NCBI GenBank assembly: GCA_009617715.1
Contig: VTFK01000034.1
Location: 186,001 to 250,000 of the forward strand
Source of the DNA: Plectrocnemia conspersa
Taxonomy: Eukaryota > Arthropoda > Insecta > Trichoptera > Polycentropodidae
Length of the DNA stretch: 64,000 bases
Direction of reading: 5' to 3'
In this document: positions 12,562 to 24,480 of the stretch, in pieces
Position numbering within the stretch: the stretch's first letter is position 1
Layout of the letters: each line of letters begins with the position of its first letter
Notes under the pieces: model-generated
What the model was told of the DNA's origin: nothing
What the model saw: only the letters and a program-made list of their open reading frames with translations
The model's database searches: none
Translations under genes and position numbers: made by a program

Positions 12562-12935
12562 TTAGAATGTAATATTATTAGCTATACTAGCTAAATAAAA
12601 TAACTGTTATATGTAATATTTTTCTTAGTGCATTTATATAATATAAAAAACGTCTTATTTTAAACGATTTATTCACATGAATATTTACCCTAAAAATAAA
12701 ATATTAATTCGTGTCAATAACCATAGAAATACATAAATAATTGTAATTTAAATTTTCCATATTTAGATTAGGAACTACATTCGTAAGTAATTAACAATAT
12801 GAATGCATTAAATAATTACGCTTCTCAAAAAAGGCGAAGCCGCTGTTTTTAATTTACTGAATTTCCATTCTCGACCATTAATTTTATTGTGATATATAAA
12901 TTTTCCATTTAATGGGTAATGCATTTCATACATTA

Positions 12936-13510
12936 TCAGTCCACGCAATTCGAAGAAGACGGGAGGTTGTCGTTAAATTCTAAATTATTCGATAATCCGG
13001 CGTATTCGGATAATTTTTAGAGGCTCTCCTTAATTAACTAATTTGAATGAAATCCGAATAATTCAGACGATAAGCGGAGAACCGCCGATAAATTAGCGTG
13101 TTTTTTTTTTCGTTCGTGAATTCTTATTATTCTTGCCCTGAGTGAAAAATCTTTGCGTTTTTTTTTCTTGTTAAATTATAACGCGGCCGAGTATAAAAAT
13201 TCCTTTATATTTTTTTATGTCCGTCATGTGAACGTTCGGCTTGTTTTTGTGTAATAATGTGGATAACTTTACGTTTCGCCTATTGACATGTTTATGTCGG
13301 ATCAGAGCGGGACGTACCAAAAAGCTCTCGGTTAAGTTCGGGGCGAAACGAGGCATAGTGTGTCTCTTACTAAGCACGTTGGCGAAAAAGAGACGCATAT
13401 AGCGCTCATTGCGTCGACGGGCGGAACGAAACGGCGGCCATATTGAATTCGTTCACATGCCTCCATTTTGTTGAAGCGACGGGTTGGTCGCGTTTCATAC
13501 CTGAGAAAAA
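12936..13510. promoter_or_regulatory. Candidate regulatory island with YY1-like motif and minus-strand donor
   Basis: Balanced composition. The minus strand reads AATATGGCCGCC (start near 13442). CTCAG|GTATGA on the minus strand near 13500 would be a good splice donor for an exon lying to its right. No long frame from an ATG. Confidence 0.35.
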
Positions 13511-14191
13511 TGTAATTTTCGTTTGTTATGCAAATGTTTTTTAATATAAAAAATACTGATACAGGATGGTCAAAAAGTCGCGATAGGGATATTAAGTTTT
13601 GTTATAACAAATATATTTAGAAAATTGTCATCTTTTCAAATAATACAAAATTCCGAATTTTAGAATTGACTTGGAATCATTAAAAACCGACCGAGTTTTC
13701 CGGTATATAAAATAAAAAAATAACTAATTTTTTGAGAAAGATATAAATATGAATAGAAATAATTTTTCTTTATTTTAAAAAACATAATTTTGGGTATATT
13801 TATATTTTTCATATGTATACAATTCTTATATTGTATTTACGTGCTATTTATTATTTCATTAAATATGCTTTTTTTTTTTTTTTTATTGTCAATAGAAGGT
13901 TTTGTTCAATTTTTCTTTCAATTAATATAGATATTATAAACATAAAACATACATTTAAAAATTTATTATTATAGTAAAGAAATAATTTAATTTTAGAAAA
14001 ACAAATAAAATTTCGGTTTAGGTTAGATATGATAAAAAAAAAGTTTTTAGTTCACAATGTAACATATAGATTGCAAAGCCTATTTTTAATTTATGTAATT
14101 TTTTATACGATATTCTTTATTATCTGAAGTAGCTCATTAAATGTACAAACTAACTAGATTTGAATTAATCATCACGATATTCATACGGGAG
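13511..14191. other. AT-rich spacer
   Basis: No feature beyond poly-T and AT runs. Confidence 0.5.
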
Positions 14192-14251
14192 ATGATTGTG
14201 ATGATTGATCCAAATTATAATTATATAATAATCACTAATTCCGATCTCCTA
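14192..14251 (+). mobile_element. Second copy of the 60-bp TIR end
   Basis: It aligns without gaps to window positions 1-60. ATTATAATTATATAATAATC is identical in both and the last block ends in CCGATCTCCTA, matching the consensus of both TIRs of the left element. The partner could be the reversed end at 29631-29678, about 15.5 kb away, or it may be a solo end. Confidence 0.7.
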
Positions 14252-14930
14252 GACACAATGTAAAATTTAAAATTACAAATGGATCAATGGATTAAAGAGT
14301 TATGTGATTTTGAGAAGACTATTGTAAAAAAATATGTACCTAATCTCATAAAAATAGCATTACAATATATTTTAATATATTTCAATTTATGAAAAATCTA
14401 AAATTAAATATTTTTCTTAAGCTCGCATATAAAATTTAAGTTTTTTTTATTAGCAAGTTTGGAATATTAATTATCTTATTTCATCATTAGTTACTTATAT
14501 TTGAATTATGTTTCGCAATATAAGTCATAAAATTATTTATGTATTTTTAGTGATATATTATTGAAGCTTTAATTTATTTTTAAGTTAAAATATTTTTTTA
14601 AATATTAAATATTTTTAGAAAACAACGATAAATATTTAGGCATATTATGTTTTACGTTTTATTAAAATTAAAAAACTAGATACCTCGATTTTACAGAAAA
14701 GATCAATCAAAGTAGATATAAAATTGTTTAGTGCTTTTAGATCTTAAAATAAACAATTTAACCTTAATAATATAATCAAAACAATATAAATTTTTTTAAT
14801 GCATATTATTCTAAGCATTTTTTTTTTTTTTCCTTTATATTATAACACATTAATTCAATACAAAAAAAAAGTATTTCTTTTAAAAGGTGATTGACTCGAG
14901 TCTATTGATATGATTAGTATATTTTTTTGC
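14252..14930. other. AT-rich spacer
   Basis: No gene seen. Confidence 0.5.
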
Positions 14931-15830
14931 AGCAAAATAAAATGATCAGTAACTTGAAAATTTAATATTCAGTGATAATATTAATATATGGTCAGTAACT
15001 GTATCACGAACGGTCAGTAAAGCTCTGATTGTCGCTATTAAACGATCAGAGCGACAATACTAAAAAAATTTATTTTTTAGATTGAATAAATCAGATTTTT
15101 TGTCATTTACACTTTGTACAAATTTAATAGCAGAACATTTTGAAACTTTACCAATATGCTCAAAAATATTTTATTTTTGCTTAAGACAGAAGTTTAAAGT
15201 TTAAATAAAATAAAATTAAAGTCAGTTTTACACTTATGAATTACAAATGATATTTTGAATGAACGATATTCTTTCATTATAAACGATTATATTGTATTAC
15301 GATAAAAAAACGTGAAGTAGATAAAGCAAAAATATGGCAAAATGTCGCAAATATTCACTTGATCCTACTGCTCTAATAAAATATTTATAGGCAACATTTT
15401 TTTTAAGAATAAATATTCAGTAACATACGAATCTATCATTATTTTGGATACAGAAAAATTTTAAAAATACTACTACTATACTACTATTAAAATTATTAAA
15501 TATTTACATTAATCATAGCTATTTTTATTACGAAATCATCATAAATTTAATAAGCGACATCAATTTTAAAATGGTCAGTCAAATTTCCAATTGGTGCTAT
15601 AAACCGATTATAGCAACAATACAAAAACTTATTTATTTTTAGATTACATTCAAACTTAAATACATAATAAACTAAAATTATATTCTCACAAATAATATTA
15701 TAAGGTCAGTAAAATTTTACTAATGATCAGTAACTTTGTCTCGAACGGTCAGTAAAGCTCTGATTACCGCTATTAACCGAAAATATTTTTGATTAATGAT
15801 TTAATGTTTATATCCTACATAAATGGATCA
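14931..15830 (+). repeat. GTCAGTAA repeat block 1
   Basis: Contains GGTCAGTAA at 14990, 15012, 15704 and 15748, GATCAGTAA at 14944 and 15725, and three hairpin units (15022-15060, 15585-15622 and a truncated one from 15757). Its interior aligns with 19300-20160, with shared anchors TGTCATTTAC, ATTACAAATGAT and AATATTTATA-GGC in the same order, so these are two diverged copies of an element of about 0.9 kb. No coding capacity. I do not recognise the family. Confidence 0.7.
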
Positions 15831-16490
15831 TATTTTTGAGTTTAAAATCATTCTTTACTAACAAATTCGCAAGCAATGCATAAATTAAAATATATTTTGG
15901 ATTTAACAAATAGCAAGTTGAATATAAAAACATTTATTAATAATATTTTTAAAAATAAATTGAAAGTGCATTAATTTAATTAGGTTACAATTTTTACGGC
16001 AGATGCTAAAGTATTACATTAAATCTTAAAAATACATTTAGATCATTGCTATTTATTTTAACAAAAATATTTATGGTCAATAAACACCGCTTTATTAAAA
16101 ATTAACTTATTTTAAAAAACCATCAAAAAAATCTTGTATATGATTTTAGAATATAATTTAATAATATTCAGAGTATATTATCGTTTTTGGTTCAATTATT
16201 AATATTAGATCAAAACATATCTATGATTTAACTTAAAAACATTATTCAATATAAACAACAAATTCTTAAATAATATGATTAATAACCGTTAAAAAACTGA
16301 CGATTTATGAAAACTAATACTGATTCAATAAATTTATATTTTTAAACGAATTCTATACTTTTGATGCACCTTGTCTGTATTATAAACGATTCAAGATACG
16401 AATAAATAAACATGCCTTTTTATAATATTGTATTACGAGTGTACCATTTAAATTCTTCTGTAGTAATAACATAACTTTTATTTAAAAGGT
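15831..16490. other. AT-rich spacer
   Basis: AT-rich continuation of the repeat block without further clear units. Confidence 0.45.
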
Positions 16491-17290
16491 GGTTGAACTT
16501 GAAATGGATGCCATTTTATAAAATTTTGTTTTAATTATTCTAATCTAGTCGATAAAACGCTAATAGTGATGACATAATATTGAAAATGCACTTATAAGCA
16601 TTTTATGACTTTTTAATTGAGACATCGTTGATCTGCATTGCACAACGAACTAAAAAATCGGAAAAGTCCACAAATAGATCGCATATAATACGAAATTTAT
16701 TATATCTTGTATACGTTTTTATTACGATATTTTATTGCGTCCCACCACAGTGTGTAATGTCATCGAATTATAAATCAATTTCAGGCTTTTTAATTAAGAC
16801 GACGAAAAGCTTATCAATATGTTAATTATGTTTAAATATATATACCAAGGTATGTATGAATGTATATTTATGTAGATATGTTTTTTTTTTTGGTATATTT
16901 GAACGTTAAACGATAAATTATTCGCTTATGTAATAATCGCGTGATTGTGAGCAAGTCGAAAAATCAAGATTAAACAGCGCCTTGGAATATTTCATCACGA
17001 GTTGGACATTTACGCGCATGTCGTGCACAAAACTTGAGCCAAGTTAACGTTTGTTCGACAGTTCTTTTTGTGGTAGTTCTTTTCTATAGGTTCAAAAGCA
17101 GCTGTGGGAGGACAGCCAACTCTTGGCTCGGACCGCGAGGCCATTTAGTTCAACTCCAACTTTACATATTTGTAACCTCCTCTGACTCGGAGGGAGATGG
17201 AGAGAAAAAACGAGAGATATTTATATGCAAATATGAAAATGTCAAGACAGAGAAAGTTACTCTACCGAGGCAAATAATTTAATTTAGGTA
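16491..17290. promoter_or_regulatory. Weak regulatory island
   Basis: Patches of balanced composition at 16.6-16.8 and 17.0-17.29 kb. The second has GAGA-rich sequence (GGAGATGGAGAG near 17195) and a perfect octamer ATGCAAAT at 17225-17232. The 82-codon open frame at 17034-17282 does not begin with a true ATG and is not supported. Confidence 0.3.
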
Positions 17291-17760
17291 CATGCAATCT
17301 GAAATACGATTATTTTTAAGATAAAAAAAAGGCTAAAAATATTTATTTTTTTATAAATAAATATTTACATTCAAACGTAAATAGTATAAATATATTGTAG
17401 CATATGCTCTGTATCATTTATATTAATATAAATCTAAACTTGTCTTAATCCTAGTTTTTTTGCTTAAGTTTTAAGGTTAATAAATACAGCTATTTGAAAC
17501 TGTACAAACAGTAAAATGCTAGTTAAATTAAATTTGCTTCTTTCGTGCATGTTTTTTATAGTTTTAATATACTAAATGAGAGTTATTATAGCAATACATA
17601 AGTAGTTTTTCGTGTCATATCATATACATGTAAATACTTAAATTATGAAAATATTTACATTTTATGTTAAAAATAATAGTATAAGTAGAGAAAATTTTCC
17701 GACTTAAGCATACAGTTTTCCGAGTTTTATATGTATTTCCATTAATAACAATTTTTTTTA
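17291..17760. other. AT-rich spacer
   Basis: No feature seen. Confidence 0.5.
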
Positions 17761-18407
17761 TTTTAACATACGGACCTTTTCTAATCGACTTTGATCATCA
17801 GAATTAACTACCATCGTCCAGTATAACCAGATCGAATTTTAACATGGGACCTTACCTCAATCCGGTCTTACTGTACGCAGCCGAGGCCGACTGTGAAGTT
17901 ATTTTAATACACAAACACACTAACATCGCGCCTTGTGCTTCGTACGTTTGTGTGATTTTTACGTACACGATTCTATATATGTATGTATATATATACATTC
18001 GTCAGTATATTATGTGTATGTGTGTTTCGTTGGCTCGCGGTAATCGCCACAAGTTTGTATGCATATTAATATTCAACATGGCGTCCGCTGGCCGCGTGCA
18101 GCAAGTTCTCAAACAACATCTTAATTTCGTGACTTCAAGACAGTGAAAATATTAAGTTACACACACACAGACGTGCTGAGGTCCCGATGTCTCGCGGCTA
18201 CCGGACCTCGACTTGGTCGGTTACCATTTGTCCATTTCGCGGTATGAAAAGCCTCGGTTTGCGGTCTCATACTGAAGAACAATAATATATCGAGATAAAC
18301 GATCTTCGGGTCACAGTGTACTTATAAAGACTGTTATTCACTGGCAAATAAATACGTCGTTTATTTATATTACATATTTTCACGGCGAACATCAGTCATC
18401 GTTTGAG
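17761..18407 (+). ncRNA. Possible 5' noncoding exon ending at a strong splice donor
   Basis: The CpG-containing island ends at GAG|GTAAGT (GT at 18408-18409), a near-ideal donor. Upstream are TTATAAAG near 18322, a TATA-like box, and the initiator-like TCAGTC at 18392-18397. A 100-codon frame from a true ATG (17844-18146) runs through AT repeats and ends in a short protein-like stretch starting MASAGRVQQVLK at 18078. That inner ATG lies in ATGGCGTCCGCTGGCC, close to a motif at 2342. The exon could belong to a lncRNA or be a distal 5' UTR exon of a plus-strand gene further right. The start is undetermined. Confidence 0.35.
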
Positions 18408-18640
18408 GTAAGTCTTGGCTGTTTGCTTTTATTTATATGGTGCATAAAAATTATGGCACATATCGCGTTAAAGATCAATAAAATACTTTACATGATGTCG
18501 GACAATCTAAATCGCTTATGTAAATAAATAAATATTTTTTTATGTCCAGTAAAATAATCCACCCCAAAGAACAAAGTTCATCAACCCTCATCTCCCTCGC
18601 GATCTTCATGGCGCTATTGAGCAAGACAGTAGTTTTCAAA

Positions 18641-18835
18641 CTTTTTTTCTAGATTTATACAATAATATTTAAAGCAAAGTTATAATATAGAATATTTTTA
18701 AACCAATTTTTAATTTATAATAAAATGCGTTAGATCAATATTTTTTTTTTTTAAATACAAATAATATTTTCTAAAGATAACATAACCATTATTATTTTCT
18801 ACACATTTGTATATATATATTTTTTTAATACTTTT
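18641..18835. other. AT-rich spacer
   Basis: Separates two islands; no feature. Confidence 0.5.
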
Positions 18836-19270
18836 TACACAGCTCAGCTCAAATTGTAATTCCGCTGAGCTGCGTTAAATTTTCGCGTGTAAAATTTGCG
18901 CAGTTGCGACAAAATGGCGGCGCGTTGCGATCGATAATCCCGAGATTGAAATCGGCGATTTCCCCGCTGCGCTCGTTGCTTTTCCGGCGTTTTAATTTAT
19001 TTTTCTTCTACTTGAAATATACATTATATATTTACTGTAAAACGGAAAAGTTTTTAGCCTCGTATGTATGTGAATGTGCCACACATTTACGATTTAGAAA
19101 GAAAATAGTTCATGTCACGCCATGATAAGGGGCTGCAATGCATTTCAATAGAGAGCCGATAACGAATGCACTTGTCGTGAGTAATTTTATTGTTTTGTGT
19201 AATGCGCAAAAATCGTGTAAGTATATACCTGTAATACACATGTGCACGCGTATTCGTGACTAGCGATTTT
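18836..19270. promoter_or_regulatory. Island with 9-bp dyad and a full YY1-type motif
   Basis: CAGCTCAGC (18840-18848) and its exact complement (18864-18872) enclose 15 nt. About 40 bases on, AAAATGGCGGC (18911-18921) matches the YY1/Pho consensus and is bracketed by direct copies of GTTGCGA (18903 and 18924). The ATG opens only 7 codons before a stop, so transcriptional use is likelier than coding. Confidence 0.4.
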
Positions 19271-19289
19271 TGCGATGCTAAAAATCAGG

Positions 19290-20400
19290 AATTTTAATAT
19301 TTTACTTTATTTTTACTAACAAAGAAAAACATATAATTGCTTTTGTCATTTACATTATGTAAAAGTTTAATAGCTAAATACCTCATTTTTACAAAAATAA
19401 TCAAGAAATTTATATGTTAAAATTATATGTTGATTTTAAAACTTTAACAGAACACAGACAAGTTTAAAGGTTAAAAAAATGTAATGAAATGTCGGTAACA
19501 TTTAAACCAATTGGTCAGTTATATTATTATAAATTACAAATGATCAAGAGCTTTGAATGAACTATATTCTTTCTTTATACTTAACGATCAGATTATTTTA
19601 CGTTAAATAGATAAAATAAAAATATCTGCATATAAATTATTGCTAGATGCAAATAGTCACTCGATTCTACTACTTTAATTAAATATTTATAAGCCACCAA
19701 AATTTTTTTAGGAATAAATAATCAGTAATTTTATTAATATAATGTCCAATATGGTCAATAAATTTTTGATAAATAGATTTTTTTATTGATCTAGGAAAAA
19801 TCGCAAACAATGCACTAATTAAAATTATAACTAATTATAAAAAATATTAATCATTATTTTATAATTTACTAAGCACACAATATTTATAAACAATTTTTTA
19901 AATGGCATAAATTTTGAAATGATCAGTAATATTATTAATTTGTGGTCAGTAACACTCCGATTGCTACTATTAATCGATTGTAGCAAATTGCAAAACTAGT
20001 TTATTTTTACATTATATTTACGAGTAAACTCAAATTCATAATATTATTCCAAGGGCTATAATTTCGGAAATAGTATTAATAAAATTTCGGTTAATTTTTA
20101 TTAATAGTTAGTAGCACTGGAATTACCTGATTATAGTGACAATACTAAAACTAATTTTTTACGTTAAATTTAAATTTAATTTCATAGAAATATTTAAATT
20201 ATTATGATTATTAATGTCAATAAATAATTACATACTTTTTAATAAATTATTTAATGTTTATATTTTACACAAATCGGTCATCTTTTTAGGATCATTTTTT
20301 AGCAACAAATATGCAAGGATTATGTGATCAATAGTATATTGTCAATAAATAATTTTAAATGATCAGTATCTTTTTAAGACTAGAAACATTCTTAAGCAAT
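19290..20400 (+). repeat. GTCAGTAA repeat block 2
   Basis: Diverged copy of 14931-15830. It carries GATCAGTAA at 19921 and GGTCAGTAA at 19944 (23 bp apart, as in block 1 at 15725 and 15748), a hairpin unit at 19957-19988 and a partial one at 20115-20143. Confidence 0.7.
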
Positions 20401-22480
20401 TATTAAATAGAGATATTTAGTTTTTTAATAAAATAACATAAAATCTACAAAAGCAATAAGATCATAGCTGTTAATTCAATCAAAAATAGCATTATTTAAT
20501 TAAATGCAATTAAATTCTAAAAATACTTTATTTACCTAATATGTTTTAAATATTAAATAAACAATAACCCTAAAATTTAACGGTTATTAAAAATAATATA
20601 TATTTAGTTATTAATAAGTATAATTAGTAACTTCGTCATGAAAGTAACTTTAAAGTAAAAGCATATTAAAGTTAACTAATGTCCAGTAACTTGCTATTAT
20701 ATAAACTAAAATTCACAATATTATTAGAAAGATTATTTGATTATTAATATATAAGCAATAACTTTTTAATTAGTGATTTTATCTATATACATATTTATAA
20801 TATCAATGAAATTAGGTTAAAGCAAAAAGAGTAATATTTATTATTATTCAAGATTATTAATTGCCTAATTTTTTTTTTACATTATATGTAAAAAATCAGT
20901 AGCTATTTATTTTACAAAAAATAAGAATTTATATAATGCAAGATTAAGCATTCAATATACCATATTTATGTAACAATTTTAAAACGGTCTGTAATTTTAT
21001 AATTTTATGGTCAGTAAATAGTTATTAATGATCAGTAAAGTTCATATTGACTATACTAAAACTTTTCAAATTTATATATACTTACACATATATTAAGATT
21101 TTTAGGCAAATTTTGATTTTAGTACATTAATACTTTTTATTTTTACGGAGCAATTTTAAATGCTTATGAATTTTAAATCGCTATTAATATTAAATATCTT
21201 AGCTCTTTGTTAAAAAATAATTGCCCGTTTAATTAAAAAATAATCTGATGTATATAAAATAGAGCCTTAAATAATTTGTGACCATTTAATATAATTACTA
21301 TCGGCAAACAACTGAGACTAAGCATCAAAATTATCGTACAAGCAAAGTTTGTTTGTCATATTTGCTTGATTATTACTAATTTACGTAAAATATTTATATA
21401 AATACTTATTACTTAATTATACAATGTTATCTAAATATTTATTAAAATAACAAAAATCTGATACTACATTTACTAATTATATTTTGCTAGGCATAAAATA
21501 TATCCTTATGTGCGTTTTATAAGAAACTGATTTATTTTAGCACAAAATATTTATACGCCAATTAATTTTAATCCATTAAATAAAATTAATTATAACTTTT
21601 ATGTAATCAGATTAATTTTTACATTAAATTTCTGTTTATTGAACATTTATTTAGACTATTGACCGTTTAAATGAATTACTGACCAAAATTTCAAAGCATT
21701 AAAGCATTTTTCTAGCACGTGCATTGCCTTATTATCGACGATTTTATGAATGACAAAATTTATAATACCATACAACAAGTATGATATATAAATGAAAAAG
21801 TCATTAAAATTATTGTATATATTTACTTTTACATTTAAATAATAAATATTTGCTGCAAAAATGTAATTAAAATATAAATTTTAATTCTTGATACATGAAA
21901 CTTTACATAATATAAAAAAATAATTACAGTAGTGCAATGTACATAAAAAAAAAATTCATCCCGTTTGTAATTTTTGCTCGATAATTATAATTATTGTATA
22001 GTAATTATCAAAAGTTTTGTTTATTATGCCATTATTCAAAGGTATGCCATATGTATATTTATATTTTATTTATTTATTTACTAGGTCAGTATTATTAGTT
22101 AATTATTACCTATACAGCATATATGAGCAAATATTAATTACATTAGGTTACTAACTAATAATTAAAAAAACTGCCCATTTAATTTAATACCATTATGGCC
22201 CAAAAAACACATTAAAATTGTGTATTTGTCTAACAAAGATAGGTAAATATCTATATTTTTTACTTATATTTGAATTAAAATTGTATAACCTCTAACCAAT
22301 AATTTCCACAAAAAAATGCCCGTTTAGCAAAATTAAAATTTTATATGTAGAGCCATGGTATGCATATTTGTTTAAAGTATCACAATTTATATTAATTTAA
22401 TTAAATTAGTTTACCTATTTAAAAATAAAATATAATAGCAAAATCACGCAATTTTATTTATAAACTTAGCCTCTAACAAT
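20401..22480. repeat. AT-rich region with decayed GTCAGTAA units
   Basis: GGTCAGTAA at 21009, GATCAGTAA at 21030 and one inverted TTACTGACC at 21676-21684, with loose relatives elsewhere. Otherwise very AT-rich and without coding potential. Confidence 0.5.
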
Positions 22481-22489
22481 TTTCATTCT

Positions 22490-23400
22490 GGTATTTTCCC
22501 GGTAATATACTTTTTTGCACGTTCGATAAAATAAAAAGTATGCGCCTATTAAACCTTATCGAAAATCGCATAAAAAACAATAAAATCGGTTAAAAGCGCG
22601 AAATCGCACACACGTGTACAGAATTGCATATGCGAATACATACACACTTAACTACGATTAGACCTACGTACCTATAACATCTCGATATTAAATTATTATA
22701 AGTTGTATTCAGGTGACGTCACACGCGTCAGCGGTGAATGATTGTGCTATTTAAATTTTATTGTATGTTAAAATATTTAACTGTTGTGTTGATGTTTTCT
22801 AGGCACTTACCTTTTTATTGGTTTGTTTCATTCATCGTTCTGAAATAATTAAGTCGATCATACATTTTATTGTGAGTGAGTAAAACTATAAAATGCTTTT
22901 AATGATCTTATTGGCTTTGAGAGGGAAAATGTGTTGACGCGGCGCGAAAGGGTTGATACTTGTTTTTTTGTCGAATGAATACTTTTATAAAGAGTTTATA
23001 ATAATAATTTAAGCACTCACCCTTATTGAAAAAAAATTGAGACGCGTACTTATCTCTCCAAGAGCTTGCAGCTCACTAATCGATGACAACAACCACAAGT
23101 TTTACTTTCCAATAGAAAATAGAATGTGTGATAATTAACCTTGGTGCATTCCGAGAGGGTTTACGTTCTCCAAAGGGGTTGTATCAATGCTCTATTCAAA
23201 TCATTTGACAATGGCGACCGCATCAAAAAAATCTTGGCGTTATTGTTACGCAAATTGTGAAAAGCTTTTGTTTAGGCAACCGGCCAGCAAAGAAAGTAAC
23301 AACCCTCATAAATATTCATGCCTATTACTTTCAATTTTTACGAGCCATCAGAGTGGGCCTAGACCTTTGCAACAAGTGACATTGTACAATGCATAATTTA
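22490..23400. promoter_or_regulatory. Island with perfect CRE and minus-strand donors
   Basis: TGACGTCA at 22714-22721 is a perfect CREB/ATF palindrome in an extended GC patch. On the minus strand, AAAAAG|GTAAGT at 22805-22810 is a good donor for an exon lying to its right. ACAATGGCGACC near 23210 starts a 61-codon frame (MATASKKSW...) ending at 23396; its length is within chance expectation for this composition and I do not call it a gene. Confidence 0.35.
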
Positions 23401-23800
23401 TAGCCGTAGTATCGGTACAAAAATTAGCACCAATATATATTTTTTTACAAAAGTACATAAGGCGCAATCAAACTTTCATAAAAAATATAATACGCGGTAA
23501 TACAAATCTGGCATTTCCTATACACCATAATATAACAATTTATATTACCAAGTGCTAATAACGTAAAATTTATTTATCATGGTAATGATTCATCGTTGTT
23601 ATTCTTGTTTCTATAATAATTTATTACTCAATACAATATATTGTAATTTTATGTACAATCGGTATTATGTTGGCAAGACCTGTGGGTGTAAATTTTATAA
23701 CGAGACTCTATAAACAAATCACAACATTGTATGCTATATAATTTTCCAAGTCAGTAAAAGTCACAATAAGCTGTTTATCGTAAGTACGTACATACTACCT
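23401..23800. other. AT-rich spacer
   Basis: No feature seen. Confidence 0.5.
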
Positions 23801-24480
23801 CAGAAAATCGTTTTGTTCCCACTGAAATTCAAAACGGCCATCGTTCTAAGCATGTAAAATTTTAATTTGATTTATTATCTCAAATCTCTAGATTTAGGCA
23901 GGTTTTCGGGCCAGGGTTGGCCCAGGATTTTACGACCTTGGCCGCACCTTTTGCCGAACTGACAATACTGCAAGGTGATCAATAACAAAGGGGTTGAAAT
24001 TGGTCCCCGTTGTCTTGCGCAAAGGATTCCATTCGATCAAATGAATAAAAGGTTATCCCCACTCGGATTTTAATTTGTGGGGTGGGCAACGGCCATGCCC
24101 ATTTTGCAATGGGGGTAGTTTTTGGCATTCGCTGTATGTATGTAATGGATTTTATACAGGCGCCTCCATGTGCATAGGGTAACAATTGTCATTATTTATA
24201 CTACCCTCTCGCCAACTATCATTTCACTCAAGTCTGCGTTCGATGGCGGGTTGGGTAGAGTTAGTATTATTTTTTTATTAAATCGATCTGCATTAAGCTG
24301 TGGATGCTGGAAATATAATTTGAAAGTGCGCGTTTTTTAATTGCGGGAAGTTGTTTCAAGTGAGAAGCGCTCGTGATGTGGGAAAAAGTCTTGTCGCAGC
24401 ATCCGTTATACGACGTCGTTAAAACGCCGTTTTAATAAGACTCGGCTACGGGATGGACTTCGAAGATGTTCGCTTGAGCT
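23801..24480. promoter_or_regulatory. Candidate regulatory island
   Basis: Balanced composition, with a GGCCAGGGTTGGCCCAGG semi-palindrome near 23910. Frames are short and overlap on both strands. No gene called. Confidence 0.3.

Noticed and set aside
17844..18146. 100-codon plus-strand frame from a true ATG
   Set aside because: Middle part is Tyr/Ile/Cys-rich translation of TATA and GTGT repeats; kept only as part of a possible noncoding exon.
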